Assembly (NCBI GenBank): GCA_001750645.1 | Contig: MEIF01000018.1 | Coordinates: forward strand, 1 to 38,942 | DNA: 38,942 nt | Direction: 5' to 3' | DNA from: Gammaproteobacteria bacterium AqS3 | GTDB lineage: Bacteria; Pseudomonadota; Gammaproteobacteria; MEIF01; AqS3 | Part shown: piece after piece, positions 7,988 through 17,762 of the stretch | How the letters are laid out: each line of letters begins with the position of its first letter | How positions within the stretch are numbered: position 1 is the first letter of the stretch | Notes under the pieces: generated by a model | Told to the model about the DNA's origin: nothing | Databases searched by the model: none | Seen by the model: the letters and a program-made list of their open reading frames with translations, nothing else | Position numbers and translations under genes: made by a program

Positions 7988-9535
7988 TCAGATCGGCTTG
8001 TCGCGGTCGGCCCAGTAGGGCTCGCGCAGCACCCGGCGCAGCAGCTTGCCGCTGGCATTGCGCGGCAGCACCTCGGCGAGCTCAAAGCTGCGCGGGATCT
8101 TGTAGCCGGCGATTTTGTCGCGCAGGAAGGCGTTCAGAGCCTCGGCGTCCAGCTCGACGCCCTCGCGCAGCACCAGAAAGGCCAGCGGCACCTCGCCCCA
8201 CTTCTCGTCCGGGACGCCGACGACGGCGGCGTCGGTGATGTCCTCGTGCTGGTGCAGCGCGCTCTCGACCTCGGCCGGGTAGATGTTCTCGCCGCCGGAG
8301 ATGATCATCTCCTTGACGCGGTCGTGGATGTAGAGATAGCCGTCCTCGTCAAAGTAGCCGGCGTCGCCGCTGTGCAGCCAGCCGCCGGCGAGGGTCTCCT
8401 CGCTGGCCTCGGGGCGGTTCCAGTAGCTGCGCATCAGCCAGGACGAGCGCATCAGCACTTCGCCGACCTCGCCGGGGCCGAGATCCCTGCCGTCCGGATC
8501 GACCACGCGCACCTCGGCGCCTTTGTAGGCCTTGCCGACCGAGCGAAACTTGCCCAGCTCGACGGCGTGCCCCTCGGGCGGCAGATACGTGCCGCCGCCC
8601 TGGTTTTCGGTCATGCCGTAGACGTGGATGAAGCTGCAGCCGATGATGCGCTGCGCCGCCAGCAGCACCGGCTCGGGAATGGGCGAGGCCCCGTAGGTCA
8701 GCGAGCGCAGGTTGGAGAAGTCGGTGGTCTCGGCGCGCGGGTGCTGCACCAGCATCTGAATCACCGCCGGAACCAGCAGGGTGTCGGTGACCTGGTCGTT
8801 TTCGATGGCGTCAAAAATCGCGTCCGGGTTGACCTCCCTGTGGATCAGCGCGGGCAGACCCTGGGCGATCGAGAAGATGGTCGCATTGAAGCCGGCGACG
8901 TGATACATCGGCATGACGATGAGCACCTTGGCGTCGTCGCCGGCGGCGCCGTAGTCCGCCCAGCCGGCATCGACTGCGGCGCCGAGGAACTGCAGCATCG
9001 CCGAGTGCTGCGAGCGCACCCCCTTGGGCAGCCCGGTGGTCCCCGAGGTGTAGAGCTGCAGGGCGTCGTCGCCGGCGTTGACGGCGGAGTCGTCGATGGC
9101 GGGCGCCGCCCCAGCCGAGTGGATGTCGGCATCCAGGTCCTCAATGACCTGCAGCGTCAGGTTGAGGCGCTCGGCCAGCACCTTCCCTGCCTCCAGAAAC
9201 TCGCTCCCGACGAAGAGCACGCGCACCCCGGCGTCCTTGATGATGAATTCCATCTCATCGACGGCCAGGCGGTAGTTGACCGCCACCAGCACCGCGCGGG
9301 CGCGCATGATGCCCAGCGAGGCCTCGATGTAGCGCTCGGAGTTTTTGTCGAGTATCCCGACGCGCTCGCCCTCTGCAACATTGCGCTCCAGCAGCCAGGC
9401 GGCGATGCGGGCGGTGTTGTCGTTGAGCTGGGCGAAGCTGAGGGTTCGATCCTCGCAGATCATCGCCGCGGCATCGGGGGTGCGCTCGGCGTAGAAGGCC
9501 GGAATGTGCGCCAGGGTCTGCGGCAGATTGCTCAC
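7988..9535 (-). CDS. AMP-dependent acyl-CoA synthetase (fatty-acid/aryl-CoA ligase family)
   Basis: Activates a carboxylic acid to its CoA thioester through an acyl-AMP. The 515-aa protein has the P-loop LYTSGTTGLPKG at 161-172, the YGMTENQGGG motif, GWLHSGDAGYFDEDGYLYI, DRVKEMIISGGENIYPAEVE and the catalytic-lysine region PRNASGKLLRR at the C-terminus. It starts at GTG 9535, 3 bp after the stop of the dehydrogenase upstream, so the two form an operon. The product is probably passed to that dehydrogenase. Chain length or ring substrate cannot be told from the sequence. Confidence 0.9.
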   Translation of the reverse strand: MSNLPQTLAHIPAFYAERTPDAAAMICEDRTLSFAQLNDNTARIAAWLLERNVAEGERVGILDKNSERYIEASLGIMRARAVLVAVNYRLAVDEMEFIIKDAGVRVLFVGSEFLEAGKVLAERLNLTLQVIEDLDADIHSAGAAPAIDDSAVNAGDDALQLYTSGTTGLPKGVRSQHSAMLQFLGAAVDAGWADYGAAGDDAKVLIVMPMYHVAGFNATIFSIAQGLPALIHREVNPDAIFDAIENDQVTDTLLVPAVIQMLVQHPRAETTDFSNLRSLTYGASPIPEPVLLAAQRIIGCSFIHVYGMTENQGGGTYLPPEGHAVELGKFRSVGKAYKGAEVRVVDPDGRDLGPGEVGEVLMRSSWLMRSYWNRPEASEETLAGGWLHSGDAGYFDEDGYLYIHDRVKEMIISGGENIYPAEVESALHQHEDITDAAVVGVPDEKWGEVPLAFLVLREGVELDAEALNAFLRDKIAGYKIPRSFELAEVLPRNASGKLLRRVLREPYWADRDKPI

Positions 9536-9538
9536 GGC

Positions 9539-10747
9539 CTACTCGTCCTGGTAGCCGGCCAGCTCGAGGCGGGCGATGGTGCGGCGATGTACCTCGTCGG
9601 GACCGTCGGCCAGTCGCAGGGTGCGCTGGCCGGCGTACATCTTGGCCAGCGGGAAGAACTGGCTGACACCGCCGCCGCCGTGCATCTGAATGGCGCGGTC
9701 GATGACTTTCAGCGCCATCTGCGGGCCGGCGACCTTGATCTGGGCGATCTGACTGCGGGCGACCTTGTTGCCGACCGTGTCCATCTTGTGCGCCGCCTCC
9801 AGGGTCAGCAGCCGCGCCATGTTGATCTCGATGCGCGACTCGGCGATGTAGTCCATGTTGGCGCCCAGGTCGGCGAGCTTCTTGCCGAAGGCCTCGCGCG
9901 AGAGCGCGCGCCGGCACATGTATTCGAGGGCGCGCTCGGCGACCCCGATGGTGCGCATGCAGTGGTGGATGCGTCCCGGGCCGAGCCGGCCCTGGGCGAT
10001 CTCAAAGCCGCGCCCCTCGCCGAGGATGATGTTTTCCTTGGGCACGCGGACGTTGTCAAACGTCATCAGCGCATGCCCGTGCGGGGCGTCGTCGTAGCCG
10101 AACACCTTGAGCATGGTGTCGACCTTGATCCCCGGGGTGTCCATCGGCACCAGGATCTGCGACTGGCGCTGGTGCTTGGGCGCGTCCGGATTGGTGACGC
10201 ACATGAAGATCAGCAGTTTGCAGCGAGGGTCGCCGGCGCCGGAAGTCCACCACTTGCGGCCGTTGATGACGTATTCATCGCCCTCGAGCACGGCGCGGGT
10301 GGCGATGTTGGTGGCGTCCGATGAGGCGACGTCCGGTTCGGTCATCGCAAAGGCGGAGCGGATCTTGCCGTCGAGCAGCGGCTCAAGCCACTCCTTCTTC
10401 TGCGCTTCGGTGCCGTAGCGCTCCAGCACCTCCATGTTGCCGGTGTCCGGCGCCGAGCAGTTGAAGACTTCGGAGGCAAATCCCACGCGGCCCATCAATT
10501 CGGCCAGCGGGGCGTATTCAAGATTGTTGAGGCCTGAGCCGCGCTCCGAGTGCGGCAGAAACATGTTCCAGAGCCCCTGATCCCTGGCGACATCCTTGAG
10601 TCGCTCGATGGTTGGGATCACGCACCAGCGTCCGCCCTCCTCTACCTCCCTTGCGACCTGCTCCTCGCTGGGGTAAATGTGCTCATCCATGAAGGACGAG
10701 ATACGTTCGCGCCACTGCTGCGTTTTTTCAGAATATTCAAAGTTCAC
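9539..10747 (-). CDS. Acyl-CoA dehydrogenase, ACAD10/ACAD11-like
   Basis: A 402-aa flavin dehydrogenase of the ACAD10/11 subgroup, recognised by [30 protein letters not shown] and the C-terminal [18 protein letters not shown], where the standard YEGT glutamate is replaced. [18 protein letters not shown] and [14 protein letters not shown] form the substrate and flavin loops. The chosen start is GTG 10747 ([12 protein letters not shown]), with GGGAGG about 8 nt upstream; a longer open frame to 10840 has no family similarity. First gene of a two-gene minus-strand operon with the ligase at 7988-9535. ACAD10/11 proteins act on long or 4-hydroxy acyl-CoA in eukaryotes; the bacterial substrate is unknown. 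Confidence 0.88.
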   Translation of the reverse strand: MNFEYSEKTQQWRERISSFMDEHIYPSEEQVAREVEEGGRWCVIPTIERLKDVARDQGLWNMFLPHSERGSGLNNLEYAPLAELMGRVGFASEVFNCSAPDTGNMEVLERYGTEAQKKEWLEPLLDGKIRSAFAMTEPDVASSDATNIATRAVLEGDEYVINGRKWWTSGAGDPRCKLLIFMCVTNPDAPKHQRQSQILVPMDTPGIKVDTMLKVFGYDDAPHGHALMTFDNVRVPKENIILGEGRGFEIAQGRLGPGRIHHCMRTIGVAERALEYMCRRALSREAFGKKLADLGANMDYIAESRIEINMARLLTLEAAHKMDTVGNKVARSQIAQIKVAGPQMALKVIDRAIQMHGGGGVSQFFPLAKMYAGQRTLRLADGPDEVHRRTIARLELAGYQDE

Positions 10748-10874
10748 GGGGGTGCCCTCCCAAAATCGTGGGCGGCATTCTACTGCAACTGGAGCGGTGC
10801 GGGGGCAATGCCCGGATGTCATCCGCCCCGCCGGTGCCATCTATGATTTGTCCCGAGCCGGACGGGGGGCGCGC
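10748..10874. promoter_or_regulatory. Divergent promoter region, dehydrogenase / exporter
   Basis: The 127-bp gap between divergent genes. Minus strand: a TAGAAT -10-like box (10777-10782) would give a leader of about 23 nt before GTG 10747. Plus strand: TATGAT (10842-10847) stands about 28 bp before the exporter ATG. Neither has a good -35 at 16-18 bp. No operator palindrome was seen. Confidence 0.4.
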
Positions 10875-11471
10875 ATGGCCTCAGCCCTCAACGGACTGCT
10901 GCTCGGGCTGTCGCTCATCGCCGCCATCGGCGCTCAGAACGCATTCGTGCTGCGCGTCGGGCTGCACCGGCGGTTTGTTTTCTCAACGGCGCTGATCTGC
11001 GCTCTGTCCGACGCCCTGCTGATCGCTCTGGGGGTCGCCGGCTTCGGGACGCTGGTGGGCGCCTATCCGCAGGCCGTGCAGTGGCTGAGATATTTCGGGG
11101 CGGCGTTTCTGCTGCTCTACGGGCTGCGCGCGCTGCACTCGGTGCTGCGGGGCGGCCACTCGCTGCTCGGCGGAGCCGAGGCCGACAGCTGGGGCGGAAC
11201 CGTGCTGACCTGCCTGCTGCTGACCTGGCTCAACCCGCACGTCTATCTCGACACCGTGGTGCTGCTGGGGGCGGTGTCGGTGCAGCAGGCCTCGCCCTGG
11301 GGCTTCGGCGCCGGGGCGGCGCTGGGGAGTTTCGGGTTTTTCTTCTCGCTCGGCTATGCGGCGCGCTTCATGGCGCCGCTGCTGTCCCGGGCCCGCACCC
11401 TGCGCCTGATCGACGTCCTGATCGGTGCGGTGATGATCGGCATTGCCGCCGGGCTGATCTGGCCGCTCTGA
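10875..11471 (+). CDS. LysE/ArgO family amino-acid exporter
   Basis: Inner-membrane exporter, 198 aa, with about six hydrophobic segments. The N-terminus GLLLGLSLIAAIGAQNAFVL matches the LysE/ArgO signature (GAQNAFVLRxG), and LLLTWLNPHVYLDTVVLLG matches the conserved TWLNPH segment. These support export of basic amino acids such as arginine or lysine, though the exact substrate is inferred. GGGGGG lies about 6 nt before ATG 10875. No LysG/ArgP-type regulator is next to it. It converges on tilS with 7 bp between the stops. Confidence 0.9.
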   Translation: MASALNGLLLGLSLIAAIGAQNAFVLRVGLHRRFVFSTALICALSDALLIALGVAGFGTLVGAYPQAVQWLRYFGAAFLLLYGLRALHSVLRGGHSLLGGAEADSWGGTVLTCLLLTWLNPHVYLDTVVLLGAVSVQQASPWGFGAGAALGSFGFFFSLGYAARFMAPLLSRARTLRLIDVLIGAVMIGIAAGLIWPL

Positions 11472-11478
11472 GCGCGCC

Positions 11479-12807
11479 TCAGCCCGCCTCCGGTCGGTGC
11501 AGCGTCAGCGGCGGGCTGTGCTCGATCGACACCGTCCAGCCGGGGCGCGCGGGTGTCGGCGCTGCGGCAGCGCCGATCCAATCGCGACCGCTCCAGGCGG
11601 CGATAAGGCGCTCGCCGTCCCAGAGCAGCGGGACGCGGCCCCGATCCCAGGGCGCCAGCCCGGCCTCGCTGAGCAGGTTTTTCAGAGGGCGCATCGCACC
11701 GCACCGTGCCGATTCAATCCGCTCGCCGCCCCGGCGAAAGCCGATGCGCACCCGCTCGGGGAGCGCCAGCGGCCCGCCCGGCGCCGCGCGGATGCACAGG
11801 CCCGGCAGAGCCAGCTCGGGCCGCTCGGCCGGCGCCCAGTCGCAGGCCGCCGGCTCGGGGGCGCGCTCGACCAGATACGCCGCCCCCCGCCACACGTGCA
11901 GCGCACCGGCGCCGAATCGCACCTCGGCGCCCTCGGTCGGATTGCGCAGCGTGCGGGCGATCTCCCGGTAGGTGCGCCCGCGCGGCTGGGCACGACCGGT
12001 CCGGTCGATCCAGGTGCGCGCGCAGTCCTCGAGATCGTCGTCGGACAGCTGCCCGATGCCGCCCAGCAGCAGCTGCCCGTCCGGCCCCAGGTGCTCGGCG
12101 AGCCGCTCGGCGTGCAGCGCCTCGAGCTGGGCGCTCCAGTGGCGAAAGCGGCCGGCCTGGCGGTTCAGCGTCCGGCGCCAGCCGGCAAAGCGCGCGTCCA
12201 GCAGCGGTGCTATCTTGCCGCGCAGGTGCGCGCGGGCAAAGCGCTCATCCCGGTTGGCCGGATCCTCGCGCCATGCAAACCCCAGCCGCCGGGCGCAGTC
12301 GAGTATCTCGGTGCGCGAGACCCCCAGCAGCGGCCGCCAGATCGCACCCCCGCCCAGCGCCCGGCGCTCCGGAATGCCCGCCAGCCCCGAGGGACCCAGC
12401 CCGCGCAGCAGGTTCAGCAGCACGCTCTCGGCGACGTCGTCGGACTGGTGCCCCAGCAGCAGCAGCCCGCCCGCGGGCATCCAGTCGGCCCAGGCGCGAT
12501 AGCGCGCCTGGCGCGCGGCGGCCTCGTCTCCGGGGGGCTCGACCTCGACCCGCAGCACCTCCAGCGGCGCCCGCCACTGCCGGCATATATCCAGGCAGTG
12601 GCGCTCGGCGACCTCGGCCTCCTCGCTCAGGCCGTGGTTGACATGCACCGCACCGATCTGATCTCTGTCGAGCCCCAGATGGCGGTGCGAATCGAGCAGC
12701 AGGTGCAGCAGCACGCTGGAGTCGACCCCGCCGCTGAGGGCGACATGCACCGGGGCGCTGCGCCCGGAGATGGCCGCCAAGAGTTCGGGGCCGAGTTCAG
12801 TCGCCAA
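11479..12807 (-). CDS. tilS: tRNA(Ile)-lysidine synthase
   Basis: Converts C34 of the CAU tRNA-Ile to lysidine, so that it reads AUA. Read from TTG 12807 the protein has 442 aa, close to the E. coli 432. The PP-loop ATPase motif LSGGVDSS is at 24-31, with HVNHGLS and GHQSDDVAESVLLNLLRG following; the C-terminal tRNA-binding domains are present (PLKNLLSEAG, WDGERLIAAW). The start lies inside accA (11-nt overlap). No ATG or GTG is available near the accA end, and the upstream in-frame ATG at 12933 encodes non-family residues. Last gene of the 18-gene minus-strand run. Confidence 0.93.
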   Translation of the reverse strand: MATELGPELLAAISGRSAPVHVALSGGVDSSVLLHLLLDSHRHLGLDRDQIGAVHVNHGLSEEAEVAERHCLDICRQWRAPLEVLRVEVEPPGDEAAARQARYRAWADWMPAGGLLLLGHQSDDVAESVLLNLLRGLGPSGLAGIPERRALGGGAIWRPLLGVSRTEILDCARRLGFAWREDPANRDERFARAHLRGKIAPLLDARFAGWRRTLNRQAGRFRHWSAQLEALHAERLAEHLGPDGQLLLGGIGQLSDDDLEDCARTWIDRTGRAQPRGRTYREIARTLRNPTEGAEVRFGAGALHVWRGAAYLVERAPEPAACDWAPAERPELALPGLCIRAAPGGPLALPERVRIGFRRGGERIESARCGAMRPLKNLLSEAGLAPWDRGRVPLLWDGERLIAAWSGRDWIGAAAAPTPARPGWTVSIEHSPPLTLHRPEAG

Positions 12808-13735
12808 GTGCTCGAAAGCGCCGCGTGCGCTCGCGCAGCAGCTGCTCGACCGGCATGCCCCGCAGGCGCTTGAGCACGTCGGACAGATGACTCCGCAGCA
12901 GCGCGCAGGTGCCCTCCAGGTCGCGGTGCGCACCGCCCGACGGCTCGGGGACGATGCGGTCGATCACCCCCAGCTCCAGCAGCGCATCGGGGACCAGTTT
13001 CATGGCCTCGGCAGCGGCCTCGGCGTGATCCGGCGAGCGCCAGACGATCGACGAGCAGGCCTCGGGCGTGGCCACCGAGTAGACCGAGAACTGCATCATC
13101 TGCAGCCAGTCGCCGCAGCCGATCGCCAGCGCCCCGCCCGATCCGCCCTCGCCGATGACGGTCGCGATGACCGGCACCCTGAGCCGGTAGATGGCCGCCA
13201 GGTTGGAGGCGATGGCCTCGTTCTGGTTGTGCACCTCGCCCTCGGCGCCGGGGTAGGCGCCGGGGGTGTCGACGAAGGTCAGAACCGGCAGCGAGAAGCG
13301 CTCGGCCAGCCGCATCAGGCGCAGCGCCTTGCGCAGCCCCTCCGGCTGCGGCATGCCGAAATTGCGCTCGCCCCGCTCCTCCGGGGTGCGCCCCTTCTCG
13401 TGGCCGATGACCATGACCGGAGCGCCGTCCAGGTGCGCCAGCCCGCCGACGATCGCGGCGTCGTCGCCGAAGCGCCGGTCGCCGTGCAGCTCGGTGAAGC
13501 CGGTGAACACGCCCCCGATCACATCGATCGTGTGCGGGCGCAGGCCGTGGCGCGCCAGCAGCACGTGCTGCCAGATCGACAGATCAGAGAAGATTTTTTG
13601 GGTTTCCTGGTTGAGCTGCTGCTCCAGCTCCGAGCGCTGAGCGCCGGCCTGCGGGTCGTCCGCATCGAGCTCGTCAAGGCGCTTCTGAACCTCGATCAGG
13701 GGCTGCTCAAAATCGAGGTAATCGTGGACGTTCAC
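12797..13735 (-). CDS. accA: Acetyl-CoA carboxylase carboxyltransferase subunit alpha
   Basis: Alpha half of the carboxyltransferase, working with AccD (838-1698) in malonyl-CoA synthesis. The protein is 312 aa (E. coli 319), beginning MNVHDYLDFEQPLIEVQKRL from GTG 13735. Family segments GGVFTGFTELHGDR, VIGHEKGRTPEER, FVDTPGAYPGAEGE, ATVIGEGGSGGALAIG and YSVATPEACSSIVW are all visible. It lies 5 bp after dnaE and overlaps tilS, the standard dnaE-accA-tilS order of gammaproteobacteria. Confidence 0.97.
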   Translation of the reverse strand: MNVHDYLDFEQPLIEVQKRLDELDADDPQAGAQRSELEQQLNQETQKIFSDLSIWQHVLLARHGLRPHTIDVIGGVFTGFTELHGDRRFGDDAAIVGGLAHLDGAPVMVIGHEKGRTPEERGERNFGMPQPEGLRKALRLMRLAERFSLPVLTFVDTPGAYPGAEGEVHNQNEAIASNLAAIYRLRVPVIATVIGEGGSGGALAIGCGDWLQMMQFSVYSVATPEACSSIVWRSPDHAEAAAEAMKLVPDALLELGVIDRIVPEPSGGAHRDLEGTCALLRSHLSDVLKRLRGMPVEQLLRERTRRFRALGD

Positions 13736-13740
13736 GGCGT

Positions 13741-16700
13741 TCAGGGGCGCGCCGAGGGCGATTCGTCATCATACACGAGCCGCAGTTTGGCGCTGCCCAG
13801 CTGCGGGGCGATCTCGCGGCTGATCTGATAGTCCATGCGCAGCTTGGGCGGGCTCATGCGCACCGGTTCGCCCCCCGGCTGGTTCAGCACGACTGTGCAG
13901 GCGAAACCGCCCCTGCCGGAGGTGTCCAGATGCCGCAGCGGCTCGAGCCAGCTGAGATCCTCGGCATCCTCCAGCACAATCTCGGCGCCCCGGATGCGCC
14001 GGTTGACGTATTCGTCCAGCAGCTCGGCGCGCTTGACGGCGATCCCCTGGTTTGTGCGCACCGCCTGAATCGCCACCAGAGCGCCCTTGCCCAGATCGCG
14101 AAGCGTGCGCTGAATATTGGACTCCAAGGCATTCGGCAGCAGCAGGGTGTGGCCGTCGTCGAAGACGATGCGCAGTGCGGAACCCCCCGAGCCCCACATC
14201 GAGACCGAAAACAGGTCGATGATGATGCCGGCCAGCAGAAGTACCTCGTTCTCCTGGCCCGCCCCCCGCCGCCGGGCGTAGTCGAACCCGGCGAAGCGGT
14301 ACTTATTCAGCACCTCCCGGTAAAAGTCCAGCGGGTGCTCGCCGAGGTGAAAGCCGAGCGCCTGGCGCTTCATCTCCAGCATCGTGAGGCGCGGGTACTC
14401 CCGCTGCGCCCGGCCGTCCATGCTGCGCACGGCGCTGACTCCGCCGCCGAGCATGTCGTGCTGGACGCTGCCGCGGTCCTGATCAACCGCCTGGCAGACC
14501 ACTTTCACGGCCGCCATCAGGGACGCGCGATTCCAGCCCTTGAAGCAGTCCAGCGCCCCGCAGCTGATCAGCAGCTCCAGGCTCTGGCGCGTCAGCCCGC
14601 TGCTCTGCGTGCGGCTGTACAGGTCGCGCATGTCCTTGAACGGGCCGTGCTCCTGGCGCTCCCGGCACAGCGCATCGGCCAGGTGGTTGCCAATGCCCTT
14701 GATCGCGGAGAGGCCGTAGCTGATGACCCCCGGCGCCACCGGGCGGAACAGCGCGCCGCTCTCGTTGATGCAGGGGGGCCTGACCTCGATGCCGCCCTGC
14801 CGGCAGTCGTGGTAGAAGCGCAGGATCGTCTCGGGCTTCTCCTTGTTGTAGGCGCTGCACGACATCGCCGCGGCAAAGAAGTGCTCGGGGTGGTTGGCCT
14901 TGAGCCAGGCGGTCTGGTAGCAGATCAGCCCGTAGGCCACGGCGTGCGACTTGTTGAAGCCGTACTCGCTGAAGGTCTTCCACTTTTCGAACAGCTTGGC
15001 GGCGGCCTGGTCTGAGAGCCCGTGCGCACCCGCCTGGCTGCGGAAGCGCTCGCCCATCTGATCCATCAGCTTGGCGTCCTTCTTGCCCATGGCCCGGCGC
15101 AGCGTGTCGGCCTCGGCCAGCGTGAAGCCGCCCATGATCTGCGCCCCCTGCATGATCTGCTCCTGGTAGACGAACACCCCGTAGGTCTCTCTCAGGATCG
15201 GCTCCAGGTTGGGGTGGTCGTAGTCGACCTCGGAGCGGCCGTTCTTGCGGTCGGCGTACTCGGTGTGCATGTTCATGTTGAGCGCACCGGGGCGGTACAG
15301 CCCCATGATGGCCACGATGTCGCTGAATTCGGTCGGCTTCAGCTGCCGCAGCAGCTCCTGCACGCCGGGAGATTCCAGCTGGAACACGCCCATGGTGCGG
15401 GCCTTGCGCAGCAGCTGGTAGGTCTTGGCGTTCTTGATGGGGATGCCGGCCGCGGTGAGCCGCTTTTTGCCGCTCTTGGCCTGCCCCTCGTTGATCGAAT
15501 CCAGCGCCCACTGGATCAGCGTCAGGTTTTTCAGGCCGAGAAAGTCAAACTTCACCAGCCCCATGCGCTCGAGATCGTCCTTGTCCGACTGGGTGACCAG
15601 TGACTCGCCCCTCTTGATGCGGTAGAGCGGGGTGAAGCGGCTGACCGCGTCCGGGGCGATGACCACGCCGGCGGCGTGCTTGCTGACGTCGCGCACCAGC
15701 CCCTCGAGATTCAACGCCAGCTCCCACATCTCGAGGTATCCATTCTCTTTTTTGATCACCTCGCGCAGCGCCTCGGAGTCCTCGAATGCCCTGGCCAGCG
15801 AGATGCCCAGCTCGTTGGGAATGTATGCGGCGAGGTTGTCGCGATGGCGCTTGGGGCTGCCCAGGGCCTGCCCGGCGCCCTGCACCGCCGCGCGCGCCTG
15901 CAGCCTGGTGAAGGTGACGATCTGCGCGACCTTCTCGCGCCCGTAGCGATCCGCTACGTAGTCGAGCACGCGCTCCCGCCCCAGCGGGCAGATATCGATG
16001 TCAAAGTCCGGCATCGAAATGCGGTCGGGGTTGAGGAAGCGCTCGAACAGCAGGTTGTGCTCGATCGGGTCGATCGCGGTGATGTCCAGCGACCACGCCA
16101 CCACCGAGCTGACCCCCGAGCCGCGCCCGGGGCCGACCGGGATGTCCTGGTTGCGCGCCCATTTGACAAAGTCCTCGACCACCAGAAAGTAGCCGGCATA
16201 GCCGGTGCGGCTGATGACCCCCAGCTCCATGTCGAGCCGCTCAAAGTAGACCTTCTGCTGGTCCTCGGGGACATCGGCCTCTGCCAGATGCCGCCTCAGC
16301 CCCTGCTCGGAGTGCTCGCGCAGCTGCTTGACAATGTCGGCGTCCTCGCCCAGCACCGGCAGATGCACCTCGCCGAGCGGCAGCTCCAGCGTGCAGCGCT
16401 TGGCGATCTCAACCGTGTTCTCAAGCGCCTCGGGGATGTCGGCGAAGAGCTCGCGCATCTGTTGGATCGGGGCGAAGTGCTGGCTGGGCCGGTACTCGCT
16501 GACGCGGTTGGGATCGTCGAGCGTCGTGTTCTGGGCGATGCAGACCCGCGCCTCGTGGGTCTGATAGTCATCCTCCCTGAGAAAGCGCACGCGCATCGAG
16601 GCGCAGACCGGGATCCCGGTCCTGCGCGCCAGCGAGAGCGCGGCGCGGTTGAAGGTCTCGTCCTCCGAGGTGCCGCTGCGGCACAGCTGGACGTAGAGGG

Positions 16701-17196
16701 CGTCGCCCCAGTCGGCCTTGAGCTGCTCGGCCTGGAGGGCCTGCTGGGCGGGGTCCTTGATCCTGAGAATGCGGTCAAAGTCGGAGTGCCGGCCCATCAG
16801 CACGATCAGCGAATCCGAGCGCCGCACCAGCGCCTGGTAGTCGATGCAGCAGTTCTCGCCGCCGCTGTCCTCCAGATAGGCCTGCGTCAGCAGCTCGCTC
16901 AGGGCGATGTAGCCGTCGTGATTGCGGATCAGCAGGCTCGCCCAGTGGCGCCGCTCGCCCTCCCGGATCTCGGCGTCGATGCCGCACACGGGCTTGATGC
17001 CGGCGGCCATGGCGGCGTTGTAGAACTTGACGATGGCGAACAGGTTCATGCGGTCGGTCACGCCGACGGCGCGATGCCCGCCCTGGCGCGCCGCCTCGAT
17101 CAGATCCCCGATGCGCAGCATGCCGTCGGCGATCGAGTAGTCGCTGTGGACATTGAGGTGGACGAAGCCGCCCAGATCGTCCGGCGTCGCGTTCAA
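13741..17196 (-). CDS. dnaE: DNA polymerase III alpha subunit
   Basis: Replicative polymerase catalytic subunit, 1151 aa (E. coli 1160). The N-terminal PHP domain begins FVHLNVHSDYSIADG. The palm aspartates are D397 and D399 in PDFDIDIC and D551 in KFDFLGLKNLT. The tandem HhH and OB regions follow, and QHDML at about 912-916 is at the beta-clamp-binding position (Q-A-D-M-F in E. coli). It starts at TTG 17196, overlapping the rnhB stop as TTGA; the open frame continues upstream inside rnhB without similarity. The stop is 5 bp before accA. Nothing suggests damage. Confidence 0.97.
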   Translation of the reverse strand: MNATPDDLGGFVHLNVHSDYSIADGMLRIGDLIEAARQGGHRAVGVTDRMNLFAIVKFYNAAMAAGIKPVCGIDAEIREGERRHWASLLIRNHDGYIALSELLTQAYLEDSGGENCCIDYQALVRRSDSLIVLMGRHSDFDRILRIKDPAQQALQAEQLKADWGDALYVQLCRSGTSEDETFNRAALSLARRTGIPVCASMRVRFLREDDYQTHEARVCIAQNTTLDDPNRVSEYRPSQHFAPIQQMRELFADIPEALENTVEIAKRCTLELPLGEVHLPVLGEDADIVKQLREHSEQGLRRHLAEADVPEDQQKVYFERLDMELGVISRTGYAGYFLVVEDFVKWARNQDIPVGPGRGSGVSSVVAWSLDITAIDPIEHNLLFERFLNPDRISMPDFDIDICPLGRERVLDYVADRYGREKVAQIVTFTRLQARAAVQGAGQALGSPKRHRDNLAAYIPNELGISLARAFEDSEALREVIKKENGYLEMWELALNLEGLVRDVSKHAAGVVIAPDAVSRFTPLYRIKRGESLVTQSDKDDLERMGLVKFDFLGLKNLTLIQWALDSINEGQAKSGKKRLTAAGIPIKNAKTYQLLRKARTMGVFQLESPGVQELLRQLKPTEFSDIVAIMGLYRPGALNMNMHTEYADRKNGRSEVDYDHPNLEPILRETYGVFVYQEQIMQGAQIMGGFTLAEADTLRRAMGKKDAKLMDQMGERFRSQAGAHGLSDQAAAKLFEKWKTFSEYGFNKSHAVAYGLICYQTAWLKANHPEHFFAAAMSCSAYNKEKPETILRFYHDCRQGGIEVRPPCINESGALFRPVAPGVISYGLSAIKGIGNHLADALCRERQEHGPFKDMRDLYSRTQSSGLTRQSLELLISCGALDCFKGWNRASLMAAVKVVCQAVDQDRGSVQHDMLGGGVSAVRSMDGRAQREYPRLTMLEMKRQALGFHLGEHPLDFYREVLNKYRFAGFDYARRRGAGQENEVLLLAGIIIDLFSVSMWGSGGSALRIVFDDGHTLLLPNALESNIQRTLRDLGKGALVAIQAVRTNQGIAVKRAELLDEYVNRRIRGAEIVLEDAEDLSWLEPLRHLDTSGRGGFACTVVLNQPGGEPVRMSPPKLRMDYQISREIAPQLGSAKLRLVYDDESPSARP

Positions 17197-17762
17197 GTCA
17201 GCAGCTCCCGCACCGGGGCAAAACTGCGGCGGTGCACCGGGCTGGGGCCGTGCCCCCTCAGAGCCTCGCGGTGGCTCTGGGTCGGATAGCCCTTGTTCAC
17301 CGAAAAGCCGTATTCGGGAAACTGCCGGTGCAGTTTGCACATCAGGGCGTCGCGCGCCACCTTTGCCAGGATCGAGGCCGCCGAGACCGCGGCAATGCGG
17401 GCATCGGCCTTGGGGGTGGCGCGCATCGGCCGCCCGGACTCAAGCGCCGGGACGTGGATGCCGTCGATTTCAATGCGGCCGTAGTCGGCGCCGATGCCCT
17501 CGATCGCCCGCCGCATGGCCAGCAGCGAGGCCTGCAGGACATTGAGCCGGTCGACTTCCTCGCAGCTGGCCCAGGCGATGCAGTAGTCGCTGGCCCAGCC
17601 GCTCTCGAGCTGGTCGGCCAGGGTCCGGCGCCGCCTGGGATTGAGCTGCTTGGAGTCGGTCAGCGCCCCGGTCTGGGCCGAGGGCGACAGCACCACCGCC
17701 GCTGCGCACACCGGTCCGGCCAGCGCCCCCCGCCCCGCCTCGTCGACGCCCAGCACGCTCAT
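17193..17762 (-). CDS. rnhB: Ribonuclease HII
   Basis: Removes ribonucleotides from DNA and RNA primers. The 189-aa protein begins MSVLGVDEAGRGALAGPV, with the first catalytic pair in DEAGRG; the later acidic residues lie in LTDSKQLNPRRR and EIDGIHVP, and ASILAKVARDALM is typical. The residue after GRG is Ala where many RNase HII have Pro. The ATG at 17762 overlaps the lpxB stop as ATGA, and the stop overlaps the dnaE TTG as TTGA. Confidence 0.96.
   Translation of the reverse strand: MSVLGVDEAGRGALAGPVCAAAVVLSPSAQTGALTDSKQLNPRRRRTLADQLESGWASDYCIAWASCEEVDRLNVLQASLLAMRRAIEGIGADYGRIEIDGIHVPALESGRPMRATPKADARIAAVSAASILAKVARDALMCKLHRQFPEYGFSVNKGYPTQSHREALRGHGPSPVHRRSFAPVRELLT

Noticed and set aside
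7646-10324. Plus-strand open frame of 892 codons
   Set aside because: Antisense to the acyl-CoA ligase and dehydrogenase, with Ala/Gly/Asp/Val-rich shadow composition and no recognisable domain; high GC makes such frames frequent.
10748-10840. Longer start for the ACAD10/11-like gene at 10840
   Set aside because: The extra residues do not resemble the family and the GTG at 10747 has a good ribosome site.
11467-11481. Hairpin CTGAG/CTCAG at the exporter/tilS convergence as terminator
   Set aside because: Five-base stem, no T-run; expected often by chance in this composition.
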